A program made the position numbers and the translations under genes. The notes below the pieces were generated by a model, which saw nothing but the letters and a program-made list of their open reading frames with translations, had not been told where the DNA came from and did not search any database. Below are positions 37,801 through 49,800 of a stretch of DNA of 64,000 bases, piece after piece. Position 1 is the first letter of the stretch; each line of letters starts with the position of its first letter. The stretch comes from Symbiodinium natans (lineage: Eukaryota; Sar; Dinophyceae; Suessiales; Symbiodiniaceae): NCBI GenBank assembly GCA_905221605.1, contig CAJNDS010001990.1:655675-719674 (forward strand). Reading direction: 5' to 3'.

Positions 37801-40800
37801 GCCTTCCCGACTGAGTTCCTCAAATCTTATCGAGGAGGAGATCTTCCGCAGGGTCCGGGACTACATCTTCCAGAGGAGGACGATGGAAGCGGCGGGGGGA
37901 TAGGACCACTCGGGGACAAGGAGCTGGATTTGGAGGCGGCAGCAAGCCATCGAGGTGATCCTTCTGGTGAAGTGCGGGATGATGATGTCCGCAGCAACGA
38001 GGAGGGTGAGCTGGTTTTGGAAGATGGAATGGATGAAGAGATGCCCCGCGGGAGCCTTGGCGATGAAGATGCACCAGAATCCGGCGATGAGGCAGATGAC
38101 AAAAAGAATCCCCTTGAGTCGTCTGGAGAAGAAGGAGTGCCAGTCGATGGAAAAGGGCACAAGGTGATGGTGCAGGGAGATTGCGAGGCCCCGGAGATGA
38201 GCTACTTGGTGTTCTCGACCGCGCTGACAGACAACAAGAACGCAACGATTCGAGCTGCTCTACAGGATGTTGTTCTTTACATTGCCAGTTTGGGAATGCC
38301 GGTGATGAGATTTCATGCTGATCGAGGGGAGTTTTTCTCTACCCACTTCCGGGCATGGCTGCGGAACCAAGGAATCCGTGCAACTTGGAGTGAGCCAGGA
38401 GTTCCTCAGTCGAATGGAATGGCCGAGAGGACGGTTCGCTGGATTAAGGATCGAGCCAGGACTCTACTTCGAGGAGGAGGATTGCCATTGGAACTATGGC
38501 CAGCTGCAGTGGAAACAGCAGCCGCAGAGCAGCGGGCGAGGGTCCTTGGGTGGAGGTCAAAGTTGATGGCTCCGTTTGGATCGAGAGTTCACTTGAAGAA
38601 AAGGCCATTCACTGCCAAGGGACCCAGGAGAAAGGCTGAAGCGCTAGAGTCAAAGTGGACATCAGGACATTATGTGGGTCTAAGTGGCCTTATAGACAAT
38701 GGCCACCTGGTCTATGTACCTCCTGGGAATGATGGACCTGAAGACAAAGGAGGATTTCTTCACACTATGCATGTCCGGCCACATTTACACGATCCCGGAC
38801 CTCCTGTGGATGAGCTGGATGTCGATCTTCCTGAACCCTTGGCGAGGCGACGAATCGTAGGGAAAAGAAGACCAGCTGAAAGAAAGCTTCAAGTTTCCAA
38901 CCCGTCCCAGGAGGAGATCGCTAAATATGCAACTTCGAGAGCCGCCGAGTTACTTGAGGACTGGAACTTCGAAGAGGCAAAACTGCTGGTGGAAGAACTT
39001 GGAGCGCTGGGGTTCTTTGACATGAGGAAATTCGGTGTCTACCGTCACGGAGGCGTGGTTGGAACCATGAAAGGGTCACTGGAGTTTCCGGAGTTGACAA
39101 AACTCATGGCAAGGATTATCAAGGACACTGAGCCTTCGGCGACCTTTACAGCAATGTGGGTGGCGAGAAATGTCGAGCGAGGAGTACATCAAGACCAAAA
39201 CAATGCAGGAGCCTCGTACAATTATGTCGTTCCGATTGTGTGCCCTGATAAAGGAGGTGAATTATGGGTAGAGCTGGAGTCGGGGGACGTAGTTACCGGA
39301 AGGGTCACGAAGGCACTGGACAAGGATGGTCGAGAGATGTATGGACAACTGCTTCCGTTGACAATGAATACCTGCAATGTTTTTTCCCCCCGACGACGAC
39401 ATCAAATACTACCATGGAAGGGAGAAAGGCAGGTGTTGATTGGCTACACCCCGGAATGCATGGGCAAACTCACCTATGATGACATCGAACGACTGGAAGA
39501 ATTGGGCTTTGTGGTGCCAACGTTTCAATTTCCGGAGGCAGGACTACGAAGCGATGTGAAACTTCAGGGAGTTGTGGCCGAAGGACATGGAGAACCCCCG
39601 GAAGACGGAAGTGGAAACAACTACTTGGAGATTGACAGAGGATGGGTGTGTATTGATCCATTGCTAGAAAAACCACTTCCAGAAGCTCCAGCCGCCAAGA
39701 AAATTGAAGTTGGCTACACGAGGAACATTGAGAAGCTGCTTTCGGAATTGACAGGTCCATTGGAGGTAACCCACAATGTGCACCCTGATGAGGTTGTGGC
39801 CAACATCGAGGCATGGGAGCCGGCAATACGAAAGGAAGTCAACAGTGTGTCGGTTGCCATACAAAAGTTGCTGGTTGGCGCGGAGGAGCGGAATCGTTGG
39901 TTTGCTCGACCAGGCGCGCAGCGATTACCTGCAAAGTTTGTCTTCACGATAAAGCCAAGGGATGATGCTGTGGCCACTGACCCAACAACATGGTTTAAGC
40001 GAAAAGCCCGACTTGTGGTGTGTGGCAACATGGCAACGAATGAATGTGGATCAGTCTACACCGAGGCTGCCCCTGCGGAGTCTGTGAGAGCTGCGCTGGT
40101 TATGACAGTTAAAAATTCCTGGGTGATTGGTGTGCTGGATGTGGTTACAGCTTTTCTTCGTACTCCGATAGGGGAGACAAAGGGCGACCCGGTGATCATG
40201 ATACAGCCACCAAAACTTCTGGAAAAAATGGGTATAACAAGCTCCTGGGAACTTTGGGGATTGGTTCGTGCATTATACGGACTCAAGGAATCGCCGCGGC
40301 TGTGGGGGGCTTACAGAGACAAACAACTGGCTGAGCTCACAGTGACGATTGCTGGAGCCATTTGGTGCATGAGGCAAGGGAAGGCCATTACAAGCTGGTG
40401 GACAGTGCGGGATGAAAATGAGACGGTCCAAGCAGTTGTGGTAGTTTATGTCGACGATTTCTTGCTGTGTGGTAAGGAACCTGTGATTAGACAGTTGGCC
40501 AAGGAAATCCAAACTCTCTGGGAGACATCTGATCTGCGATTGTTACAACGGGATGTCGATCTGAGATTTCTTGGAATGGAGTTGCATTACGAGGATAATG
40601 GGTCACTGAGCATATCACAGGGGGCGTACGTGCAAGAGTTGTTGCGAAGCCACGGGGTTGAGAATCCGCATTCTTGCAAGGTTCCACTCAGCAAAGAGCA
40701 TGCAGTAATGGAGATATCGGAAGATGAGACTGGTGCAGATTTGCAGGACATTCGTGATGCCCAACAACGAACAGGCGAAATCTTATGGTTGAGTCAGCGG

Positions 40801-43800
40801 TCTCGACCTGACCTAGCTTATTTGTCCTCGATCATGGCCTCGTTATCGACCCGCTCACCACGAAGAACAATCCAACTGGGGCAGCGAGCTTTGGGGTACT
40901 TGTTCAAAACTAGGTGGTATAAGCTTGGCATCACCTTCGATGGAAATCAGCTTTCGATGTACTGCGATGCTGCATTCGCTCCGGAGGGCGGACGGTCGCA
41001 CGAGGGATGGGCTGTGATGTGGGCTGGAACTCCAATCCTCTGGAGATCGGGAAGACAAAGTCTGACTTCGCTTTCGACGGGGGAGAGCGAATTGATTGCC
41101 ATTCTGAACGGGACCCTGGGAATGCTGAGTGTCGAATCCATGTTATGCGACTTGGAAATAAGAGTTGAAAAAAGGGAGGTGAGGTCTGACAGCACGGCAG
41201 CCCTGGCGATAGCGAGTGGTGGAAGCAGCTGGAGAACCAGGCATCTTCGAATCAAGGCAAACTGGTTGTTTGAACATCTCCAATCGGGCTATGTGACTTC
41301 CAGACATTGTGCGGGCGTGGTGCAGTTAGCAGATTTGTTAACAAAGGCTCTGGCTGGACAAAGGATTATCGACTTGCTGGCATTGTGGGGAATGCATTGC
41401 ACTGGAGCAAGAGTTCACCACACCGAGACACCAAAGGGAGCTGCGCGGATTCTTGTTGCGATGATATGTTGTCTGTTGGTGTTGACGACGGAAGCTTCAA
41501 GAGAGACGGCCAGGATTGAGGAGGAGGCCCACATGAGAGGCATACAGCTGGATTGGGATTTGGTTGGATGGCTGTTGATATTCCTGGCGATCATTGGATT
41601 AGTGGCAGCTTGGGAAGCAAGCAAGTGGATCGCTGGACAGATTGCAAACGAATGGACACCTGGAGCAAGTAAGAGGAAGCTAAAGAAACTGAAAAAACTC
41701 CGTGATGTCACTGCAGCTGCGATACAAATGGAACTGGAATACCAGGCAAAGGTTCGAACTGGAGAACAACCAGATTCCACAGTCCAACGAGAACCACCAG
41801 ATTCCACAGTCCAACGAGAACCACCAGATTCCACAGTCCGACGAGAACCACCAGATTCCACAGTCCGACGAGAACCACCAGATTCCACAGTCCGACGAGA
41901 ACCACCAGATTCCACAGTCCGACGAGAACCACCAGATTCCACAGACCGACGAGAGCGAGCTGTAGGACAGAACCCACAGCCGAGTACCCCACGAGTCCTG
42001 AGGTCGTTTGAGGAGTTATTACAGTCACCAAGTGGATCAGCTGTCACCTTGACGGACACTCCGGAAGATAGTCTGGAGCGTGAGAGGGTCGCACAGGATA
42101 CAGTCATGTTGATGACCGTGGACGAGATCAAAGCTGGACTGAGGCAAGAAGGCTATCGAACTTCAGGGCTTAAGGAGGAATTGGCTGCGAGGCTTTCAGT
42201 GAAGTTGCTCAATGAAGAGGCTGGCAGGCAGCAACCGACAACGAGACAGCTCAAGTACGTCTTGTGGTTGTGGCGGAGGCACAGCTTGGGCTTCAAGTAC
42301 CACTTAAAGTGGAGAGATATTAACGAGAAGGGACGCATTTCTGCATGGCTGGCATCATGGAAGCATGGATAAGTGATTGCAGCTGGGGCCTATCGTCACA
42401 GCTGAGGAGGAGTGTTAAAGGATGATTTCAGTTCCATGCTGCAAGGCCGATGTGTGGACAACCCCCGCAAGGTTGCGGCTACGAAAGGCACCTTGGGCAC
42501 GACATGATGTCATGCAGATGTACAAAACATTTACGAGCATATGCAGCAGACATTTGTACAACACCCCACTGCTTTTGTGCATATGACTCGACAGACATAG
42601 TTCGCATTCGTTGACTCTTGCTACGAAGCAAAAAATGATCGAGCGCCATGGTTTCAGATTGCTGGGCTGCGATTGATTCCAGGCCACGGGAAATTTCAAT
42701 AACCCTAAACCCTAAATCCTAAACCCTAAACCCTAAACCCTAAACCCTGCTTCTTGGCACTCCTGCCAAGCCTATGAAGCCTGACTCATTCGCGCGACAA
42801 GACCGGGCCTGAGAGCACCGAACATGCCACTGTGGGGTTTTAGCATTTAGGGGTTTAGGGTGTAGGGTTTAGGGTTTAGGCTTTAGGGCTTTCGGGTTAA
42901 GGGCTCAGGGTTCGGAGGTGATTTTGGGTTTAGGGTTTAGAGGTGAGGGCAGGGTTTCCTAGCCTTTTTTCTTTAGGGCGTGTGGGGAACTCTCTGAATT
43001 CCGCCTCTGCATGATAGTACCAGAAACCCTGCCCCAGCGGTTCATAATCTAATCTTATCCACACATGAACGACTAGATATGTTAGGCATATACGGGTGCT
43101 GATGCATCTACATCTACATCACATATTATATAAAACACCGTATGCACCCTCCACTGCGAGATTCAGGGGTAGTTATAAGTTATAACAAGTAGGTTGTCTA
43201 AAATCGTAAATGGCGCTAGACGTACGTGGCGCACGAGCCATAAAGCCAAAACCTACTAAAGGGGCCTTAATAATTAGAATAGGCTTTTGGGGGGTCAGTA
43301 TAGTATAACTCTAAAGGGACCCTAAGGGAATACTATTAGTAATTATTCCGACCCCTATATTATCTACTCTAAACCCTAAACTCTAACCCCAAACCTCCGC
43401 AGGTATCACTTATCGACGTTAGACCCCAAAGTAGGGATTCTTCGCCTACCCGGAGCCGCAGGGTAACCAACAAAACCCTAAACCCTAAACCCCAAACCCG
43501 AAACCCTAAACCCTAAACCCTAAACAGCTAGAAAGCTCTAAACCTGAAACCCTTTCCTGTGCCGGGATGCCAGGAACTCGAGGAGCGACTGCCGCACCAG
43601 CATGTCCAGCTCGGAGGTGACCTCCTGGGGAGATTGGGCGCCATGCTGAGGGTTTAGGGTTTAGGGTTTAGGGTTTAGGGTTTAGGGTTTAGGGTCAGGG
43701 TTTAGGGTTTAGGGTTCAGGTTTTAGGGTTTAGGGTTTAGGGTTTAGCGGGGGGGGGGGGGGGGGAATTGAGGCTCAGGGGCTTTACATAGTGACTTAGT

Positions 43801-46800
43801 AGGGTTCGGGGTTTAGGGTCGAGAGGGTTGCCTTTTGTAACAAAACTGGCTCGGCTTATCCTGATTCCTCTGCTTGTCTTCTGGGCAAACACAGTGCTCA
43901 TGCACGCCAAGAAGGACCACCTGACAGTTCGAGAGTCGACGAAGATGCCTCAGACTTAAGGGTTTTGGGCTTTCGGATGTATGGCATCCTGAAGGCACCT
44001 ACCCTCAGCCCCAGCAGTTACCTCATACTTGCATAATGCTTCAGAGGCCCAGGCTGGAAGGAGCACAAAGACACCTGTGCCTATGCACGATAGACTTGCG
44101 GAGCTAGACCGTTAACAAGCCCTCATCCCTTTTCTACCAATTGCTTACGACCCCCCCCCCCCCCAAGGAAAAAAAAGCAATCATCTTCCTTATCAGGTAA
44201 ATATAGGGATTACTTTTTCTTAATTGGGGGGTTCTAAGCATATAGTAGTTTTCAAGAAAGGTGAAATGATGGCCTCCATGCCATGGGTGTGTCGGAGTGC
44301 TTAGGGTTTAGGGTTTCGGGTTTGGGGTTTAGGGTTTAGGGCAGATCGATGGAGCGGCATCCTATGTGTGTTTAGGTCTTAGGGCTTAGGGCTTAGGGCT
44401 TAGGGTTTAGGGTCTTCTGTTGTGATCCCAACATCTATTCAGGCGAGGTGCGTCCAGAAGCACCACACGCCTCGGTTCGCGGAGCCGGCGCGCCAGCTCG
44501 ACCCGCCTCGCCAGAAAAAGTCAGGGTTTATGGGGCTTAGGGTTAGGAGTCTCTCAGACGCAGTCTAGGGTCTCTCAGAAAGATCACTTCGCTTGTAGGG
44601 TTTAGGGTTTAGGGTTCAGGGTTTAGGATTCAGTGTTTCGGATTCAGGGCTGAAGAAGCAAGATCAGGGCTTAGAAATCAGACTTTGGGGCCCTGAACTT
44701 CGCAAACTTAGTGGTTCTTTGTAGGGAGTTCAGGCAATCGGTATAGGTCTTCCGAAAACCCTCATTTCTTTTCAAGAGCCACAACCCCAAACCCTATGTA
44801 AACCGTACATCCCAAACGCCAAACAATAACATTTTATATGTGTATATATATATATATGTGGTATATAGACATAGACATACAAGACACCAGAAGATACATG
44901 TCAGCCTAAGCCTCACGCTGAAGGTGTCGCAGACAAGGGTTGAGAGTTCCGGGGTTTAGGGTGCGGGGGGAGACACTAGGCCGACGCGCCTGCGCTCACC
45001 CTCGGAGAGGACGCCAAAAAACTTCCTCAGATTGCAGTGTAGGCTTCAGGGTTTAGGGTTGGGATGTTCCCCCTTATACTAACAGTCCTTAATAGGGATT
45101 CTAGTACCACCACCCCCCATGATAATCCCCACAGTACTAAGGACTGTTAGTATAAGGGGAACATCCCAAGTTTAGCTTTCGGGTGTGCGGTCTCTAGGCT
45201 CGGGGATCTAAGGGTTTCGGGGGCTTAAGGGATTTTTTGTGGTTTAGGGGTTTAGGGTGGAGGTGGGGTTTAATTATGTGGGTTGAGAGTTTGAGGGCGT
45301 TCCGGGCTTGTTGTTTCTCAGGGCTTTTGGGGGGCGGGTTGGGTCGAAGGGCTTCGGGTTTCAGGGTGTCAAGCCTTATGGACTTTAGCGATTTGCTTAG
45401 GGTTTCAGGGCTTTCGATTCAAGTGTTCTGATCATAGCAAGTCGAATGAAGTTTAGGGATCACTCCGGGAGGCTTAATTAATGGCCACCTCGATACAGAA
45501 CTCCCCTAAACCCTAAACCCTAAACCCTAAACCCTAAACCCTAAACCCTAAACCCTAAACCCTAAACCCTAAACCCTACTCCCCTGTGACTGCATTAGTG
45601 CACTCCGGGTCCCCCTTCAGCACCGGCAAGTTCAGGATTGGAGGGGGCGAGCTGAGACCCATGTGGAGCGTATGATTTCCGGTGTGTTGAGGGTGTAGAG
45701 TTTAGGGTTCAGGGTTTAGGGTTTAGGGTCTAGGGTTTAGGGTGTAGCACGGTCTAGAGTATAGGAGTTTAGGATCTATGGGAAAGGATCTATGGGAATC
45801 TGTGGTTCAGGGCTTGCAGGCATGCAGAGCTAGTCGAGATTGGGGTCGTTGGGCTTTGGGGGATTGTAATGAGGTGGGCTTGGCAAAGCCTGTCCTGAGG
45901 CGCGCAGCCAACCCTAAACCCTAAACCCTAAACCCTAAACCCTAAACCCTAAACCCTAAACCCTAAAGAGCCAAGGCACGTCAGCAAAGGCTGCACATCC
46001 AGCGCTCGAAAGAGTTGTGCGAAGTACCTGTGTGCCACAGGGGTCGGAATAATTCCGAAAGTCTTCCCTCTTTTTATGGTCCCTATACACTCATACGAGA
46101 ATAAACCCCTAAACCCTAAACCCTAAACCCTAAACCCTAAACCCTAAACCCTAAACCCCACAACCCTATTCTACTTGCTAAGGCCCCTTTCGTAGCTTCA
46201 GAGCGCCAGGAAGGTGCAGGGATGGAGGGCTTCGAGTTTTGGGACTTCGGCTGCACGAGCCTCAAGAAACCTAAACCCTAAACCCTAAACCCTAAACCCT
46301 AAACCCTAAACCCTAAACCCTAACTGCACCCAAGCCCTCCAGCGAGCCTCCACCCGAACCCGCTGTAAGATCCCCAAAGTGGTAGGCATGAAAAAGGGGG
46401 CACCTCTTGGGAGGTCCCCCCTGATACTAAGAGTCCTGAATAGGGAACATACTAGGGAGGTACTAGAATCCCCTGGTTATGAAGGACTGTTAGTATAGGG
46501 GGGAACAACCCTAAACCCTAAACCCTAAACCCTAAACCCTAAACCCTAAACCCTAAACCCTAAACCCTAAGGGCCCCTCTTCGGTTTCAAGGCGTTTGTC
46601 TCCCTGCGGTCGCTCCCTCGGCCCGGCCCAAGACACCACAAGATGCAACCCGAACGGCCTCTTAGGGCTATTGGCATGGTTTAGGGTTTGGGGTTTGGGG
46701 TTTAGGGTTTATGCTTTATTATCCTGAATCCTTCCATTTCTCAGAGCATGCAGTTTCGATGTGTTATGATGCTTCCATGTCTCAGAGCTTGCAATTTCGA

Positions 46801-49800
46801 CGAGCTGCAAGTATCCTTCAAAGAACCAAAAAGGCCAAAAGGCTCAAAAGACACAGGTCTTCAAGGCACCAAAAGGCCGAACAGAAGCTTTCGTTCAAAA
46901 CCTTTCGCTCCAAACGTTACGCTCAAGACCTTTAGGGTTTAAGGCTTAGGGTTTAGGGTTTAATGACAAAACCCGACAAAACCGGACAAAAGTCCGCGAG
47001 CCAAAGCACAAACTCAAAAAGTCCGGAGCAGGTTTCACGAGCGAAAGAAGAAACCCAACGGAAATGAGAAAACAACCCAAAGAGATCAGGACATCAGAGC
47101 AGAAGCAGAAAACATGTTTCACGAGCAAAACCCGAAACTCAAAGGAACAGGCTGCGCGAGCAAAAGCAAAAACTCAAAGGAGGAGGTGGCGCGAGTGACC
47201 CAAATCCTTTGCGGAGGTTGCGTGAGCAAAAGGCAAAACTCAAAGGAGGACGTTGCGCCAGTAAGGCAGAAACTCGAACCAGCCAAGAAACGACCCCGGA
47301 GCAGGCTCCGCGAGCAAAGGACAAAACTCAGAGGAGGAGGTTGCGCGAGCAAAGGCAGAAACTCAATGAGATCAAAAACGAACCCCGGAGCAGGTTGCGC
47401 GAGCAAAAGGAAAAGCTCAAAGGAGGAGGTTGCGCGAGCAAAGACAAAACTCAAGGCGGTGGTGGCGCGAGCAAAGTCAGAAAGTCAAAGGGGCAAAGAC
47501 GTGAACCCTGAACCCTCTACGATTTCAAAACATCCGGACCCTAAACCCTAAACCCTAAACCCTAAACCCTAAACCCTAAACCCTAAACCCTAAACCCCCC
47601 AAGCTTGAGGGGGCCCTCTTGGGAAGCTCCGAGGCGCGAGTCCGAGGCGGGCGGCGCGTCGGAACCGAGGAGCTCGGAGACCCGCATCTGAAGTAGGGTT
47701 TAGGGTTTAGGGTTTAGGGTTTAGGGTTTAGAGTTTAGGGTTTAGGGTTTAGGGTTTAGGGTTTACTGCTATTGGTGAGTGGATATAAGGTTCCTTGTTA
47801 ATATTGGTGAGTGTATATACTTGGTGTCCTTTTGGGGGTACAAGAAATATAAGCCCTACTGCATCTGCGCCAGAGGCCGCCGCTCTTTTGATTTGGGGTT
47901 TGGGGTTTGGGGTTTAGGGTTGAGGATTTGGGTTTAGGGTTTGGGGTTTCGGGTTTGGGGTTTATAGGGTTTTGACAAAATTTAAATTTAGGGTTTCTAG
48001 GGTTTAGGGTTGAGACACGTGCCATACCTGGAGACCTAGAAATACCCCCAAATCCTAAGCCCTCGACAATCTTCCGCTTAGATTGGGCCTAGCACACCTC
48101 CTGCCAAGCCACAAAAAAAGAGAAGGAGGGTGCTACTTGTGTAGTTCTCGAAATTAGGGCCCCTCTTTGGCTATTTAGAGAACTACCCACTTGCCGACGA
48201 CACCAAAAGCCGTTGTTGGACTCCTAGACCCCAGATTAGGGAAGCAAGAAAGGGTAACCCGTTTATGTTTAGGATAGGGTTTTTGGGCTTTGGAAGAGAA
48301 CCTAACACCTAAAACACCGGGAAAAAGGCACCTTTTCTGGGCCAGAATCAGAGCCCGTGCCCTCCTACCCCTCTGGCCTGGGCCATGCGCTCCTTCAGGC
48401 ATATTTCCGGCTGGTTTAGGGTTTAGGGTTTAGGGTTTAGGGTTTAGGGTTTAGTTGAGGGTTTAGGGCTTGTAGTGTTGAGGGTGTGTTGAGCATGCTA
48501 GGGTTCAGGGTGCAGGGTGTCGGGTCTAGGGCTTGTTGAAGTTCAAGGTCAAGGCTTCAGGGCTCGGCTTAGAGTGGAGAAAGCCTTTGACTTCAGCCGC
48601 TTAAGCTGCGCCCCTGTCCTCCACTGACGTCGGTGCCCTTTCTTGCCGAGGATCTTGGGAAGTTCTGGGTGTTTAAGGTGGCAGCAGTCCCGAGCAGTCG
48701 TGGTTTGGGGGTTGGGCTCTAGGTCCTGCCTAAACCCTGATATGGGGCGTAGGGCCTAATTAGGGCCTAAAGATTGCGGCTTGCAGTTGCTAGTAGGAGT
48801 TTTTGGGCACCCTAAACCCTAAACCCTAAACCATGTTCGTAGAGGAGGCGTCCTCCATGCTGGCATCCACGGTCCCGCGCCAGCCTCCCGTCACCAGCGT
48901 TACCGAGTCGCCCCGGCCACGGAAAGGATCCTCTCCGCAGACCTCCCATGACACAGGGTTCAAAGTTTAGGGTTCAGGGTTTAGGATGTAGGGTTTAGGG
49001 TTTAGGGCTTAGAGCTCTCACAACAGAAATACTTCCCTATGGGGCATATACGGTCTTCAAAAAATGTCTATAATTCGAAGTAAAAAAAAACTGTATTAAG
49101 CCGATGATAGGAACATGATCGCAGGGAAACCCTGCCGAAGCTGGCTCCCCAAATATTCCCCATCCTTTCGGGGCACACTCTCTTTTCTATTTTGGGGGTG
49201 GAAGGATTTGGGAGACTCGCGCCGTGAAGGTCTCAAAAACCCAACCAGAATTCTATCTTCAACCGTTGGGCTCGGGTTTAAGGTTGAGGGTTTGCGGGTT
49301 TCAGTTCGGGCTTGTAGTGGCAAGGGCGCACATCTTCTGATCTTGTTGAGGGCCTGTGGTTCACCGGGGGTCGTGAAGTGATGTCCCAACAGCAACTCTG
49401 CCCCTTTCCCTTTGCATGATTTGACCAGTGATGACTGGTGCCTATCGACGCAGCAGGAGGCTCCGTGTGGCTGATTCCCTAAAAACGGAATACCACCCCA
49501 AAAACGGTACGTAGCCTTTACTGATTCAAAGCACACACACCCTCCGGCCCAAGCACTTGAGGACGGCCTTGATGGCCCCTGGCGTGGCCATGCGGGCCCC
49601 GGACAGGAGTTGCAGAAGCCTCAGATGCAGTTTCGGGGCTTTGGGCCTTTTGGGGCTTTGGGGCGGTTGGGGTTTAGTGTCCCTAACCCCCAAACCCTGT
49701 TCATGGTTTCTTTTTCAAGGGTCTTTCAGTGTGAGGTTTAGGGGATTACTGGGTTGGGATTGGGATGTTGAGGGGTCAGCTCGCTGGGCGGGTTTAGGGC

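Larger units (their letters stand above)
33503..42701 (+). mobile_element. Intact Ty1/copia LTR retrotransposon in intron 11 of gene A
   Basis: Two identical 289-bp LTRs (33503-33791 and 42413-42701) flank one 2858-codon frame. The 5-bp direct repeat ACCCT lies at 33498-33502 and 42702-42706; removing the element and one repeat restores an in-register CCCTAAA array, so the empty site was a telomere-like array. LTRs start TG and end TA rather than CA. A primer-binding site follows the 5' LTR directly and a purine tract (GAGGAGGAG, 42404-42412) precedes the 3' LTR. Domain order (integrase before reverse transcriptase) makes it copia-type. Identical LTRs and an open frame imply a recent, probably autonomous insertion. 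It lies antisense to gene A. Confidence 0.95.

Noticed and set aside
41702-42031. Second-frame products of the 27-bp repeat
   Set aside because: Shadow frames; the polyprotein frame is continuous through the repeat.
45605-45665. Exon candidate (PPILNLPVLKGDPE) in gene A intron 8
   Set aside because: Flanking exons 45980-46027 and 44990-45025 join in phase without it and match gene B there.
47114-47551. 145-codon plus-strand frame
   Set aside because: Product of a stop-free ~34-bp minisatellite inside intron 7 of gene A.
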